64,000 nt of DNA from an uncultured Bacteroidota bacterium (GTDB taxonomy: Bacteria; Bacteroidota; Bacteroidia; Flavobacteriales_F; PHOS-HE28): NCBI GenBank assembly GCA_902826215.1, contig CADEDY010000002.1:62001-126000 (forward strand), read 5' to 3'. Position numbers and translations under genes: made by a program. Below the pieces are notes generated by a model that saw only the letters and a list, made by a program, of their open reading frames with translations, had not been told where the DNA came from and made no database searches. The number at the start of each line of letters is the position of its first letter. Within the stretch, counting starts at the first letter, position 1. Below, one piece after another: positions 35,887 through 43,509 of this stretch.

Positions 35887-37053
35887 TTAAGCAGGTCGTG
35901 CCGCCATTTCACGGGCGATCGCGATCCACTTGAACACGTCGGTGGGATGTCCTGTTTCGTTCACTTCCTCCCGTTTCATGCCGGTGCGAACGAAGACGAG
36001 GTCCTCGTTCGGGAGCACCACCACGTATTCACCATGGAAGCCGCGGCAATACCAGACCGGTTGTCCATCCAATTCGGCCAGCCACCAGAAGTAGCCATAA
36101 CGCTCGTTGGGAGTTCCCTTGTCGTCGATGGCTGCCGGGGTGACCGAAGCCTTCCAGTATTCGCGGTCGATGATCTGCTTGCCCTTCCATATGCCGCTGT
36201 CCAGGTACAACTGGCCGATGCGTCCGAAGTCCCGAGCGGTTGCATACAGGCAACAGAAGGCCTTGAAGTCACCGTCCTTGCTGTCCTTCCCCCAATAGGC
36301 TTCATGCTCACACCCGAGCGGTCCCCAGATCTTTTCGCGCACCAATTCATCCAACGGTCGGCCGTACGCCGATTCGAGCACCTCGGCCATGATCTGCGTG
36401 CTTCCGCTGATGTAGTCGAACTCCTTACCCGGCTCTTCGCGGCACGGTTGGTTCAGACTCAACTCACGGACGTCGGTTCCGTAGTAGCCCTTGGCATTGT
36501 CACTGAAAGGGTTCGCACCACTCTCGCTCCAATCCAAGCCGGTGCTCATGGTCTGCAAATGGTACAGGTTCATCTTCGCGTAGCAGCCTTCCTTGTACTC
36601 CGGAATGAAATCACCGACGGGTTGGAAGATGTTCTTGATCACCCCTTCCTTCATGGCAATGCCCGTGAGCAAGCTGATGTAGCTCTTCGCCACACTGAAG
36701 CTGTTGCTCACGCTATCGGCATCCCAGCCGTTCCAGTATTGCTCGAAGATGAGGCTGTCGTGCTGGAACAAGGCGAAGCCCACGGAGTAGAGGTCCTTCA
36801 ATTCCTTTTCTTCCTCGGCGGTCAAGGCCAACTTGCCGTAGCGCTCCCCCTTGGGCCAAGGCTGTGGATCCGCAGCAGGTATGGTCGCGTAGGGGAAGAA
36901 GTCCCGGTCGTCGATCTCGGGACCGTTCCGCCCCATGAGGTAGGTGAACCGAACGCCACGCACCAAGTGGTCGTTTCCGGTGATGTAGGCCAAGGCGATA
37001 AGGCCAACGACAATACCGATGAGCCAGAGGAGGAGCTTGCGGAGGGTGCGCAT
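35887..37053 (-). CDS. Serine hydrolase, class C beta-lactamase-related
   Basis: A 388-residue protein with an N-terminal TM or uncleaved signal anchor (about 5-25). It belongs to the serine beta-lactamase-like superfamily (DD-peptidase/esterase type). The S-x-x-K nucleophile is S120-V-A-K123 in NSFSVAKSYISL. A Y-x-S motif is in EFDYISGSTQIMAEVLE, and HGEYVVVLPNEDLVFVRTG follows the usual H-x-G position. No beta-lactamase-specific features are present; substrates may be peptides or esters in the periplasm. The ATG at 37053 is supported by a TACTTTCG box 15 nt upstream. It lies downstream of lipB but probably has its own promoter. Confidence 0.9.
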   Translation of the reverse strand: MRTLRKLLLWLIGIVVGLIALAYITGNDHLVRGVRFTYLMGRNGPEIDDRDFFPYATIPAADPQPWPKGERYGKLALTAEEEKELKDLYSVGFALFQHDSLIFEQYWNGWDADSVSNSFSVAKSYISLLTGIAMKEGVIKNIFQPVGDFIPEYKEGCYAKMNLYHLQTMSTGLDWSESGANPFSDNAKGYYGTDVRELSLNQPCREEPGKEFDYISGSTQIMAEVLESAYGRPLDELVREKIWGPLGCEHEAYWGKDSKDGDFKAFCCLYATARDFGRIGQLYLDSGIWKGKQIIDREYWKASVTPAAIDDKGTPNERYGYFWWLAELDGQPVWYCRGFHGEYVVVLPNEDLVFVRTGMKREEVNETGHPTDVFKWIAIAREMAARPA

Positions 37054-37068
37054 GGGGATGGTGTTGAG

Positions 37069-37076
37069 CGAAAGTA
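37069..37076 (-). promoter_or_regulatory. -7 box TACTTTCG for the serine hydrolase
   Basis: The minus strand reads TACTTTCG, 15 nt before the ATG at 37053, in the 27-bp gap after lipB. Confidence 0.48.
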
Positions 37077-37080
37077 AAGG

Positions 37081-37785
37081 TCAGCCGATCAGCTCCACAT
37101 CGAACAGATCCGCCAATTCCAACTTCAGCCTGTTCTTCACCGCCTCGATATCGAGCAACCCGCCAAGTTCCTTCGCCATGCAGGTCACGCCTTTGTCGGT
37201 GATGCCGCAGGGTACGATGTTCTCGAAATAACTCAGGTCGGTGTTCACGTTAAAGGCGAAGCCGTGCATGGTCACCCAGCGACTGGCGCGGATGCCGAAG
37301 GCACAGATCTTCCGGGCCTTGAACGGATCCGCCCGGTCGAGCCATACGCCGGTGAGGCCGTCGATGCGACCGGCTTTGATGTTGTAGGCTTCCAGCGTGC
37401 CGATCACCGCTTCTTCCAAGGTGCGCAGGAATCGGTGGATGTCCGTGAAATGGTGGTCCATGTCGAAGATCGGGTAGCCCACGATCTGCCCCGGCCCATG
37501 ATAGGTGATGTCTCCGCCACGATCGATCGGGAAGAACTGCACGCCCTTGTCGCGCAGTCCTTGTTCGTTCAATAACAAGTGCGACTCCTTACCGCTCTTT
37601 CCCAAGGTGTAGACATGGGGATGCTCGCAGAACAGCAGGTGGTCCTCGGTGAGGACCTGTTGATCCTCTGGTAAGTTGCGGTTGGCGATCTTCCGATCGA
37701 TGGTCGCTTGGAAGAGCTTGGTCTGATACTCCCACGCGGTGGCGTAGTCGATCAAACCGAGGTCTTGGAAATGGACTTTTCTCAC
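37081..37785 (-). CDS. lipB: Lipoyl(octanoyl) transferase
   Basis: A 234-residue enzyme that moves octanoate from acyl carrier protein to lipoyl domains, the first step of lipoate synthesis. Motifs are RGGDITYHGPGQIVGYPI (89-105), the acyl-site lysine K159 in ARKICAFGIR, SRWVTMHGFAFNVNTDL and the catalytic cysteine C193 in IVPCGI. The length is normal. The start is GTG at 37785 (RKVHFQDLG follows); a one-mismatch box GAACTTTG lies just upstream. No LipA gene is in the window. Confidence 0.95.
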   Translation of the reverse strand: MRKVHFQDLGLIDYATAWEYQTKLFQATIDRKIANRNLPEDQQVLTEDHLLFCEHPHVYTLGKSGKESHLLLNEQGLRDKGVQFFPIDRGGDITYHGPGQIVGYPIFDMDHHFTDIHRFLRTLEEAVIGTLEAYNIKAGRIDGLTGVWLDRADPFKARKICAFGIRASRWVTMHGFAFNVNTDLSYFENIVPCGITDKGVTCMAKELGGLLDIEAVKNRLKLELADLFDVELIG

Positions 37786-37825
37786 GGGTGCAAAGTTCCT
37801 GCAGAAGTGGTGACATTCAACGATA

Positions 37826-37860
37826 CGAGCGGCATGTAGGCCGTCCTATCATGCCGCTCG
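37826..37860 (-). terminator. Perfect 11-bp inverted repeat between the isomerase and lipB
   Basis: CGAGCGGCATG (37826-37836) and CATGCCGCTCG (37850-37860) pair perfectly around a 13-nt loop. It lies 18 bp past the isomerase stop, so a terminator is likely, although no T-run follows. It could also shape the lipB leader. Confidence 0.6.
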
Positions 37861-37878
37861 CAATATGACGTTTGACAT

Positions 37879-38865
37879 TTACTTCACTTCCGCCAGCTTC
37901 CCCTTGAGCATGTTGATCACCGCGATCTCGCTCGGGTCCACACCCTTCTTCTGGGCCCAATAGAGGCTTACCCAGTCGCCCAAGTTGATCAGGAACAGCT
38001 GCCGCGCGAAGGCCGTATCGCCTTGGCTCCAGACCTCGAACACGTTGGGCGTGTACTTCTCGAAGACGCTCTTGTTGATCTCCATGCGCATCTGCGTGCG
38101 CTCATGATCCTCCTTGTGGCGGAAGATCAAAACACCGATGTGCTTGTCACCACCGGCCCACCCCACGAGCTCATTGTGGTTCATCTCCGGAATGGCGTGG
38201 TGCCAGCACAGCTCCTTGCTGTTCTCGTTCACTTGTTGGCGGAAACGGATGCTAACGGCTTCGGTGTTCGCTTCGCTGTAGATCACCAAACGCCTTCCGA
38301 CCAGTTTCTCAGTGAGCTCCATGGCGGACTTCTTGATGTTCTCCTTCTCGTGCTCCAACATCTGCGCGGCCGTCTTGATCGCGCCTTCGAAACCATCACC
38401 GATGATGCCGAAATGGTGCAGGAGGAAGAACTGCTGCACCAGTGAATAGGCCAGCATGGTGCGTGGCGGATTGCCGCCGGGGATCACGATATGGTCCAGG
38501 CCTTTCGCCTTGGCCATCTCCAACATGGTGCCACCGCTGGTGACCACACAAACACGGGCGCCCTTGGCCAACGCCTGCTCCATGGCAGCGATGGTCTCTT
38601 CGGTGTTGCCACTGTAGCTGCACGCGATCACCAAGCTCTTGTGGTTCACGTAGCCCGGCAGGTAGTAGTTGTGGTAGACCTCGATGGGGCACTTGGCCTC
38701 TTTGTGCATCAACTGGGCGGCGATCTTGCCGCCGATGCCACTTCCGCCAAGACCTGTTACCACCACGTTGGCGTACGGGCCGCCCGGTGCTTTCAGTTGC
38801 GCCTTGCGGCCGATCTCCAGGGCTTCTTTGAGTTGTTTCGGAAAGGCTTCGATGAGTTGTTGCAT
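37879..38865 (-). CDS. Bifunctional phosphoglucose/phosphomannose isomerase (SIS domains)
   Basis: A 328-residue enzyme of the archaeal-type bifunctional PGI/PMI family, interconverting fructose-6-phosphate with glucose-6-phosphate or mannose-6-phosphate. The first SIS domain has GLGGSGIGGKIAAQL and ACSYSGNTEET; the second contains ELCWHHAIPEMNHNELVGW, the catalytic His/Glu block, and the C-terminal INLGDWVSLYWAQKKGVDP is a family mark. It may feed mannose-phosphate for the glycosyltransferase genes, although it is not adjacent to them. A TACTTTTG box lies 22 nt before its ATG. Confidence 0.93.
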   Translation of the reverse strand: MQQLIEAFPKQLKEALEIGRKAQLKAPGGPYANVVVTGLGGSGIGGKIAAQLMHKEAKCPIEVYHNYYLPGYVNHKSLVIACSYSGNTEETIAAMEQALAKGARVCVVTSGGTMLEMAKAKGLDHIVIPGGNPPRTMLAYSLVQQFFLLHHFGIIGDGFEGAIKTAAQMLEHEKENIKKSAMELTEKLVGRRLVIYSEANTEAVSIRFRQQVNENSKELCWHHAIPEMNHNELVGWAGGDKHIGVLIFRHKEDHERTQMRMEINKSVFEKYTPNVFEVWSQGDTAFARQLFLINLGDWVSLYWAQKKGVDPSEIAVINMLKGKLAEVK

Positions 38866-38887
38866 GGTCTATGGTCTGGTGCTGGGT

Positions 38888-38895
38888 CAAAAGTA
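38888..38895 (-). promoter_or_regulatory. -7 box TACTTTTG for the sugar isomerase
   Basis: The minus strand reads TACTTTTG, 22 nt before the ATG at 38865. A 10-bp palindrome, CGTGATCACG, lies just beyond it at 38907-38916. Confidence 0.5.
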
Positions 38896-39026
38896 GGCGC
38901 GTGATACGTGATCACGGGTAATAGAGTTAGGCTAGTCGGTTCGGTTGTTCTTTCCGGGCAACCAACAGGCGTAATGGTAGGTTTATCAGAGAGGCGAGTA
39001 TCTTTCAGGTGAACTGGCGGTCAAGC

Positions 39027-39689
39027 ATGCACGATCCCGAGCGAACAACCTTTCGGCGATATCATTCCGACCAGGAGGCACTTGCCATGGTCGACGGACT
39101 CATTGGCGAGAAGTTGGATGCTGAACTCATGGTCAATGCGCCCAATGGTGACCCACTGTTCATTGGCGACGGTCAGACTTGGTACCATGTGATGCTTCCG
39201 AGAGATCAGTTCGAACTAGCCGAACATTACTTGCGTTCTCGGGCGAAGGAGAACCTCGTTGTCATTGAGCCGGATCACCCACTTTGCGGCTTCGACGATC
39301 GCGAATTGATGGACGTACTGGTAAGGCCGGACGAATGGAGTGCCGATGATAGTGAGGTGGCGAAACGACTTTTGTCAGAAAGAGGGAAGCCCGTTTCTGA
39401 GGAAGCCGTGGAGCTGCTTCGAGAAGCACGATTGGACGATATCAGGCAGACCGCCCCATCACAAACTGCGTTCCTCGTTCTTGGGCTGATATCTGCCTTG
39501 GCAGGTGGCTTCTTGGGAATGGCCATCGGGTGGTATATCAATACAGCCAAGAAGACTTTACCCAACGGAGAGCAGGTCTACACTTATCGAAAGGAGGATC
39601 GAAAGCGAGCGGTCATGATCTTCGGTCTAGGCGCGGGGGTTTTTGCAACCCTGCTCATCACCCGGTTCCTAGTAGCGGTCTTCCGCTGA
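39027..39689 (+). CDS. Hypothetical protein with DUF2007-like N-terminus and two TM helices
   Basis: A 220-residue protein. The N-terminal ~75 residues (FRRYHSDQEALAMVDGLIG, DQFELAEHYLRSRAKEN) resemble the small signal-transducing-like DUF2007 domain. A middle helical part (DRELMDVLVRPDEWS, SEVAKRLLSERGKPVSEEAVELLREA) precedes two hydrophobic helices (about 155-175 and 198-218) separated by a short basic loop. It is probably an inner-membrane protein with a cytoplasmic N-terminus. I prefer the ATG at 39027 over a GTG at 39009. TATCTTTC, one base off the promoter box, lies at 38999-39006. Function unknown. Confidence 0.75.
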   Translation: MHDPERTTFRRYHSDQEALAMVDGLIGEKLDAELMVNAPNGDPLFIGDGQTWYHVMLPRDQFELAEHYLRSRAKENLVVIEPDHPLCGFDDRELMDVLVRPDEWSADDSEVAKRLLSERGKPVSEEAVELLREARLDDIRQTAPSQTAFLVLGLISALAGGFLGMAIGWYINTAKKTLPNGEQVYTYRKEDRKRAVMIFGLGAGVFATLLITRFLVAVFR

Positions 39690-39705
39690 AACTCTGGAAA
39701 GTAGG

Positions 39706-39713
39706 TAGTTTCG
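39706..39713 (+). promoter_or_regulatory. -7 box TAGTTTCG before lysS
   Basis: Exact TAnnTTCG match, 20 nt before the lysS ATG at 39734. Confidence 0.48.
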
Positions 39714-39733
39714 CGGCCCATTCAAGGAATTCC

Positions 39734-41269
39734 ATGTCCCACGTCCCATCCGACCAAGAACTCGTTCGTCGCGAAGCACTTACGAAGCTTCGCGCCCTCG
39801 GTATCGAACCCTTCCCGGCTGAAGCATTTCCTGTTTCGCACAGCGTTGAGCAGGTGAAAGAGGCGTTCAAGGAGGTCGGTCACGCCCCGGAAGGAGTGCA
39901 GCCGCCAGCGGACATCGTGTTGGCCGGTCGGCTCATGAGCGTGCGTGTGATGGGCAAGGCCTCGTTCGCGGTGCTGCGCGACGGCACCGGAGACCAGCAG
40001 ATCTACATCAACCGGGATGAGATCGCCCCTGGCGAGGACAAGACCCTGTATAACGAGGTGTTCAAGAAGTTGCTGCACCTCGGTGATTTCATCGGTGTGA
40101 AGGGTTTCATGTTCCGCACACAGACCGGCGAAGTGACCTTGCATGTGAAGGAAATCACTGTGCTCGCGAAAGCCCTACGTCCGTTACCAGTAGTGAAGAC
40201 CGACGAGGACGGCAAGGTGCACGATGCCTTCGTGGATCCGGAGCAGCGCTACCGCATGCGCTATGTGGATCTGATCGTGAATCCTGGCGTGAAGGAGACG
40301 TTCCTGAAACGTACCCGCATCTTCAATGCCATGCGCTCGGCCTTTCAGGATGCGGGGTACTTGGAGGTGGATACACCCGTGCTACAACCCATCCCTGGTG
40401 GCGCTGCTGCACGTCCTTTCGCTACGCACCACAATGCGTTGGATGTGCCATTCTACTTGCGCATCGCGAATGAACTCTATTTGAAGCGCCTCATCGTGGG
40501 CGGCTTCGATGGCGTGTTCGAGTTCAGTCGCAATTTCCGCAACGAGGGCATGGATCGCACCCACAACCCGGAGTTCACCATCATGGAACTTTACGTTGCG
40601 TACAAGGACTACCGTTGGATGATGGACTTCATCGAAGGGGTCTTCAAGAAGGTGGCCATTGCGGCGAATGGCACACCCACGGCACAATTCCAGGACAAGG
40701 CCATCGACTTCGGTGTTCCATTCAAGCGGATCACCATGTGTGGCGCCATACAGGAGAAGACCGGTGTGGATGTGCTGAACGCCGACGAGCAGACCATCGG
40801 CGAACTCTGCAAGAAGCACGGCGTTGAGATCACTGCGGCCATGGGCAAAGGCAAGCTGATCGATGAGCTCTTCAGCGAACTGGTGCAACCCGGCTTGATC
40901 CAACCTACGTTCGTGATGGACTTCCCGCTGGAGATGAGCCCGCTCTGCAAGAAGCACCGCAACGACCCGCGCCTTACCGAGCGCTTCGAACTGTATGTCG
41001 CGGGCTTCGAGGTCGGCAATGCGTACAGCGAATTGAACGACCCGATCGATCAGCGTGAGCGCTTCGAAGAACAATTGAAATTGATGGAGCGCGGCGATGA
41101 CGAGGCCATGTTCATCGACCAGGATTTTCTGCGTGCACTGGAGTACGGCATGCCACCTACCAGTGGCATCGGCATCGGTATGGATCGCTTGGTGATGCTA
41201 CTCACGGACAATCCCGCGATCCAAGAGGTGCTGCTCTTCCCGCAGATGCGGCCGGAGAAATTCGAGTGA
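39734..41269 (+). CDS. lysS: Lysine-tRNA ligase, class II
   Basis: A 511-residue class II LysRS charging tRNA-Lys. The N-terminal OB-fold anticodon-binding domain (about 55-180) has VLAGRLMSVRVMGKASFAVLRDG. Motif 1 is around YLEVDTPVLQPIPGGAAARPF, motif 2 is FSRNFRNEGMDRTHNPEFTIMELY, and motif 3 is SGIGIGMDRLVMLLTDN near the C-terminus. The open frame extends upstream, but the family N-terminus begins at the ATG at 39734 (MSHVPSDQELVRREAL), and a TAGTTTCG box lies 20 nt before it. The length matches bacterial LysRS. Confidence 0.97.
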   Translation: MSHVPSDQELVRREALTKLRALGIEPFPAEAFPVSHSVEQVKEAFKEVGHAPEGVQPPADIVLAGRLMSVRVMGKASFAVLRDGTGDQQIYINRDEIAPGEDKTLYNEVFKKLLHLGDFIGVKGFMFRTQTGEVTLHVKEITVLAKALRPLPVVKTDEDGKVHDAFVDPEQRYRMRYVDLIVNPGVKETFLKRTRIFNAMRSAFQDAGYLEVDTPVLQPIPGGAAARPFATHHNALDVPFYLRIANELYLKRLIVGGFDGVFEFSRNFRNEGMDRTHNPEFTIMELYVAYKDYRWMMDFIEGVFKKVAIAANGTPTAQFQDKAIDFGVPFKRITMCGAIQEKTGVDVLNADEQTIGELCKKHGVEITAAMGKGKLIDELFSELVQPGLIQPTFVMDFPLEMSPLCKKHRNDPRLTERFELYVAGFEVGNAYSELNDPIDQRERFEEQLKLMERGDDEAMFIDQDFLRALEYGMPPTSGIGIGMDRLVMLLTDNPAIQEVLLFPQMRPEKFE

Positions 41270-41317
41270 GTGAATAGGCCGCAGAGGCGCTGAGGCGCAG
41301 AGCGACGCATTATTCGT

Positions 41318-41340
41318 GATTCCGGGCTTGATCCGGGATC
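41318..41340. terminator. Hairpin between converging lysS and the HEAT-cyclophilin gene
   Basis: GATTCCGG pairs with CCGGGATC (one G-T pair) around a 7-nt loop. It sits in the 81-bp gap between the two converging stops and could serve both directions. There is no clear T-tract. Confidence 0.4.
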
Positions 41341-41350
41341 TCGTATCGAC

Positions 41351-43177
41351 CTAGTCGATCCGCCCCACCCGCTCCATCACATCCCCCACCTGAAGCCGCC
41401 ACACCACGTCCATCCCTTCCACCACTTCGCCGAAGCGGGTGTAGCGCCCATCGAGATGCGGGGCGGCACTGTGCGTGATGAAGAATTGACAGCTCTCGGT
41501 ATCGCGCCCCGCTGAGGCAAGACCCACGGAACCCGCCGTGAACAGGTTTCGCCCGATCTCCGTGCGCAGGGTCCACGGCATGCCACCGTAGCCATCGCCG
41601 CGCGGGCAACCGCCCTGCACCACGAAGTTGGGCACCATCCGGTGGAAGGCCTTGCCGTTGTAATAGCCAGCCGTGACCAATGAATCGAAGGCCAAGCTGC
41701 TACCGGGGCATTCGTTCACGTCGGTGGCGATGATGATGCTGCCTTTTGCGGTACTGATCCGGTAGCGCTGGCCTTGGGGAAGGGCGCGGAGCTTGGCTGG
41801 GTCGATGGGGTGGTTGATAGGTATGGATGAGTGCGCCGGAGGGGCTTGACCACGAACGAATGCGATGGTTCGTTCCACGAGCATTTTGGCCTCGAGGTCT
41901 CGTGGCAGTTCAAATGCGGCCAGCTTACTAGTTAGTGCTTCAGCAAAGCCAACGTCGAACCCTCGGTATTTGTCCCGGTCAAGTATCTCTTCGCACAAAA
42001 CCGAGATCAATCCGGGGTCATCCGAGCCGCGTATGACGTCTTCGATCAATTCGACCTGAGCGGTGGTCTTGTCTTTGTAGCAGCCAACTGCAGCACGAAA
42101 GGCCTCGATGCGTTCGATGCTCGAAGGCCCTTGCTTGACGATCGGTATGAGCAGATCGGCCGCGGGGTTCCGGCCCAAGGCATTCACCAAGCCGCGTATG
42201 GCCATGGCCCTGTGGTAGGGCGACCGTGCCATCCTCGCCATTTCCATCAATCGCTCATTCGCTTGTGCTTTGAAGGTGCCGATCGCGTGCTGGAGTTGTA
42301 GGGCGAGTAGACCGATGGTCGTAGCGGTATCGGTGCTGTTCTCAAGGCTTCTGGCGATCATCGCCGGATCCAAGTGTTCGCGGCCCTGCAGCGCTTCCAA
42401 TGCAGCTTGTCCGATGCAGCCCGGGCCTACCCAGAAGAACAACAAGCTATCGCAAGGGGTGGCGTCCAGTTTCCCAAGGGCCCGTATCGCGCTCGGGATG
42501 ATCACCTCCGGCTTGTCGGCATCGGCAGAGAATTGAAGGAGCGAAAGGGCATCCGATGTTCCTACTCGAGCAAGGCCACGGACCAGCATGGCTTCCACTT
42601 CTTTATCCGGCTCATTCTCAAAGAGGGCCAGGTAGTCGGCAGCGAAACCCCGGAGCGTGCTCTCCGGTAAGCGCTGCAGCACATCAGCCGCTCGAACGCG
42701 CTCTTGTCCGGTGTTGCGGTCAAGGAAGTACAGGATCGCATTGGGGTCCTTCAACATGCCGTTGCGCTGCATGGCGAGAAAGGAGGCGCTCAGCAGCGAG
42801 CGTTCTACCGCGGTGTCCTGTTCCAGTATGGCAAGCTCCGCCATGTCCACAACTGCGGTGCTGTCCGCGATGAAGCCCAGCGCGAATGCGGCCGTCGACC
42901 GTACGCGGGCATTGCGGTCCTTCAGTGCGTTCAAGAGGCATGGAATGGAGGCCGTATCCTGTGCCGACGCAAAAGCCAACGCTGCCGCCTCCCGCACGGT
43001 TGTGGAAGAGTCGATCAACAACGCGCAAAGGGCGGGGCTGTCACGGTGTTCCTGCGCCTCGAGTACAGGCCAAAGACGTTCATCGGCCCAGCGGTTCGGC
43101 GAGGGTGTTCCCTGCACGCTCTTCCGCGTGCAACCGAATACGAAGAAGCCAAGAAGGACGAAGAGGAATACTCTCAT
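41351..43177 (-). CDS. HEAT-repeat lipoprotein fused to a cyclophilin domain
   Basis: A 608-residue protein. The signal sequence ends in a lipobox (FFVFGCTRK), so it is anchored in the envelope. Residues about 35-440 are HEAT-like helical repeats (VREAAALAFASAQDTASIPCLLNAL, ARVRSTAAFALGFIAD). Residues about 460-608 form a cyclophilin PPIase domain (RISTAKGSIIIATDVNE, FHRMVPNFVVQGGCPRGDG, SVGLASAGRDTESCQFFITHS, RYTRFGEVVEGMDVV) with the core catalytic arrangement FHRxxxxFxxQGG. HEAT repeats plus PPIase suggest a chaperone-like role on extracytoplasmic substrates. A small DUF1232-like gene ends directly at its start codon. Confidence 0.88.
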   Translation of the reverse strand: MRVFLFVLLGFFVFGCTRKSVQGTPSPNRWADERLWPVLEAQEHRDSPALCALLIDSSTTVREAAALAFASAQDTASIPCLLNALKDRNARVRSTAAFALGFIADSTAVVDMAELAILEQDTAVERSLLSASFLAMQRNGMLKDPNAILYFLDRNTGQERVRAADVLQRLPESTLRGFAADYLALFENEPDKEVEAMLVRGLARVGTSDALSLLQFSADADKPEVIIPSAIRALGKLDATPCDSLLFFWVGPGCIGQAALEALQGREHLDPAMIARSLENSTDTATTIGLLALQLQHAIGTFKAQANERLMEMARMARSPYHRAMAIRGLVNALGRNPAADLLIPIVKQGPSSIERIEAFRAAVGCYKDKTTAQVELIEDVIRGSDDPGLISVLCEEILDRDKYRGFDVGFAEALTSKLAAFELPRDLEAKMLVERTIAFVRGQAPPAHSSIPINHPIDPAKLRALPQGQRYRISTAKGSIIIATDVNECPGSSLAFDSLVTAGYYNGKAFHRMVPNFVVQGGCPRGDGYGGMPWTLRTEIGRNLFTAGSVGLASAGRDTESCQFFITHSAAPHLDGRYTRFGEVVEGMDVVWRLQVGDVMERVGRID

Positions 43178-43402
43178 TCACTGTTCTTTCTTGAAGTCAA
43201 TGGCGGGCTTCTTCATGAACAGTTCGGTGGCGTCCCAGCCGAAATAGCGCAGGGCTGCAAGTAACACCATGGTCGCCGTAGCATCGTCCAGATTGCCAAC
43301 AAGAGGGATGTTGTCGGGGATCAGTTCGAAGATGCCCAAGGTGGGGTTGAGGATGTAAAGGAAGGCAAGGGCGCCTGCTACTCCAACGATAAGGTTCTTC
43401 AT
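43178..43402 (-). CDS. DUF1232-like small membrane protein
   Basis: A 74-residue protein with the DUF1232/YkvA-like signature: a hydrophobic N-terminus (LIVGVAGALAFLYIL) followed by LIPDNIPLVGNLDDATATMVLLAALRYFG. It is probably inserted in the inner membrane; the function of the family is unknown. The ATG at 43402 (MKNLIVG) is preferred to the longer frame. Its stop abuts the ATG of the HEAT-cyclophilin gene, so the two are likely one operon driven from a box at 43474-43481. Confidence 0.78.
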   Translation of the reverse strand: MKNLIVGVAGALAFLYILNPTLGIFELIPDNIPLVGNLDDATATMVLLAALRYFGWDATELFMKKPAIDFKKEQ

Positions 43403-43473
43403 GTTCGGGTCGCCAAGGAACGGCGCAGGAATTGGGGCCACACGAATGTCATACCGACTTCATTCCGGCTTTT

Positions 43474-43481
43474 CGAAGATA
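43474..43481 (-). promoter_or_regulatory. -7 box TATCTTCG for the DUF1232/HEAT-cyclophilin operon
   Basis: The minus strand reads TATCTTCG, 71 nt before the ATG at 43402. It is back-to-back with an identical box on the plus strand at 43491-43498. Confidence 0.45.
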
Positions 43482-43490
43482 GGGCCGAGG

Positions 43491-43498
43491 TATCTTCG
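43491..43498 (+). promoter_or_regulatory. -7 box TATCTTCG before the M28 peptidase
   Basis: Exact TAnnTTCG match that ends 11 nt before the ATG at 43510, implying a very short leader. Confidence 0.48.
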
Positions 43499-43509
43499 CG
43501 GACCATCCC

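Noticed and set aside
34647-38916. GTGATCAC palindromes at 34647-34656 and 38907-38916 upstream of two minus-strand genes, resembling a shared operator
   Set aside because: An 8-bp palindrome is expected about once in 64 kb and recurs often in coding DNA here as codons for Val-Ile-Thr; two intergenic copies are not convincing.
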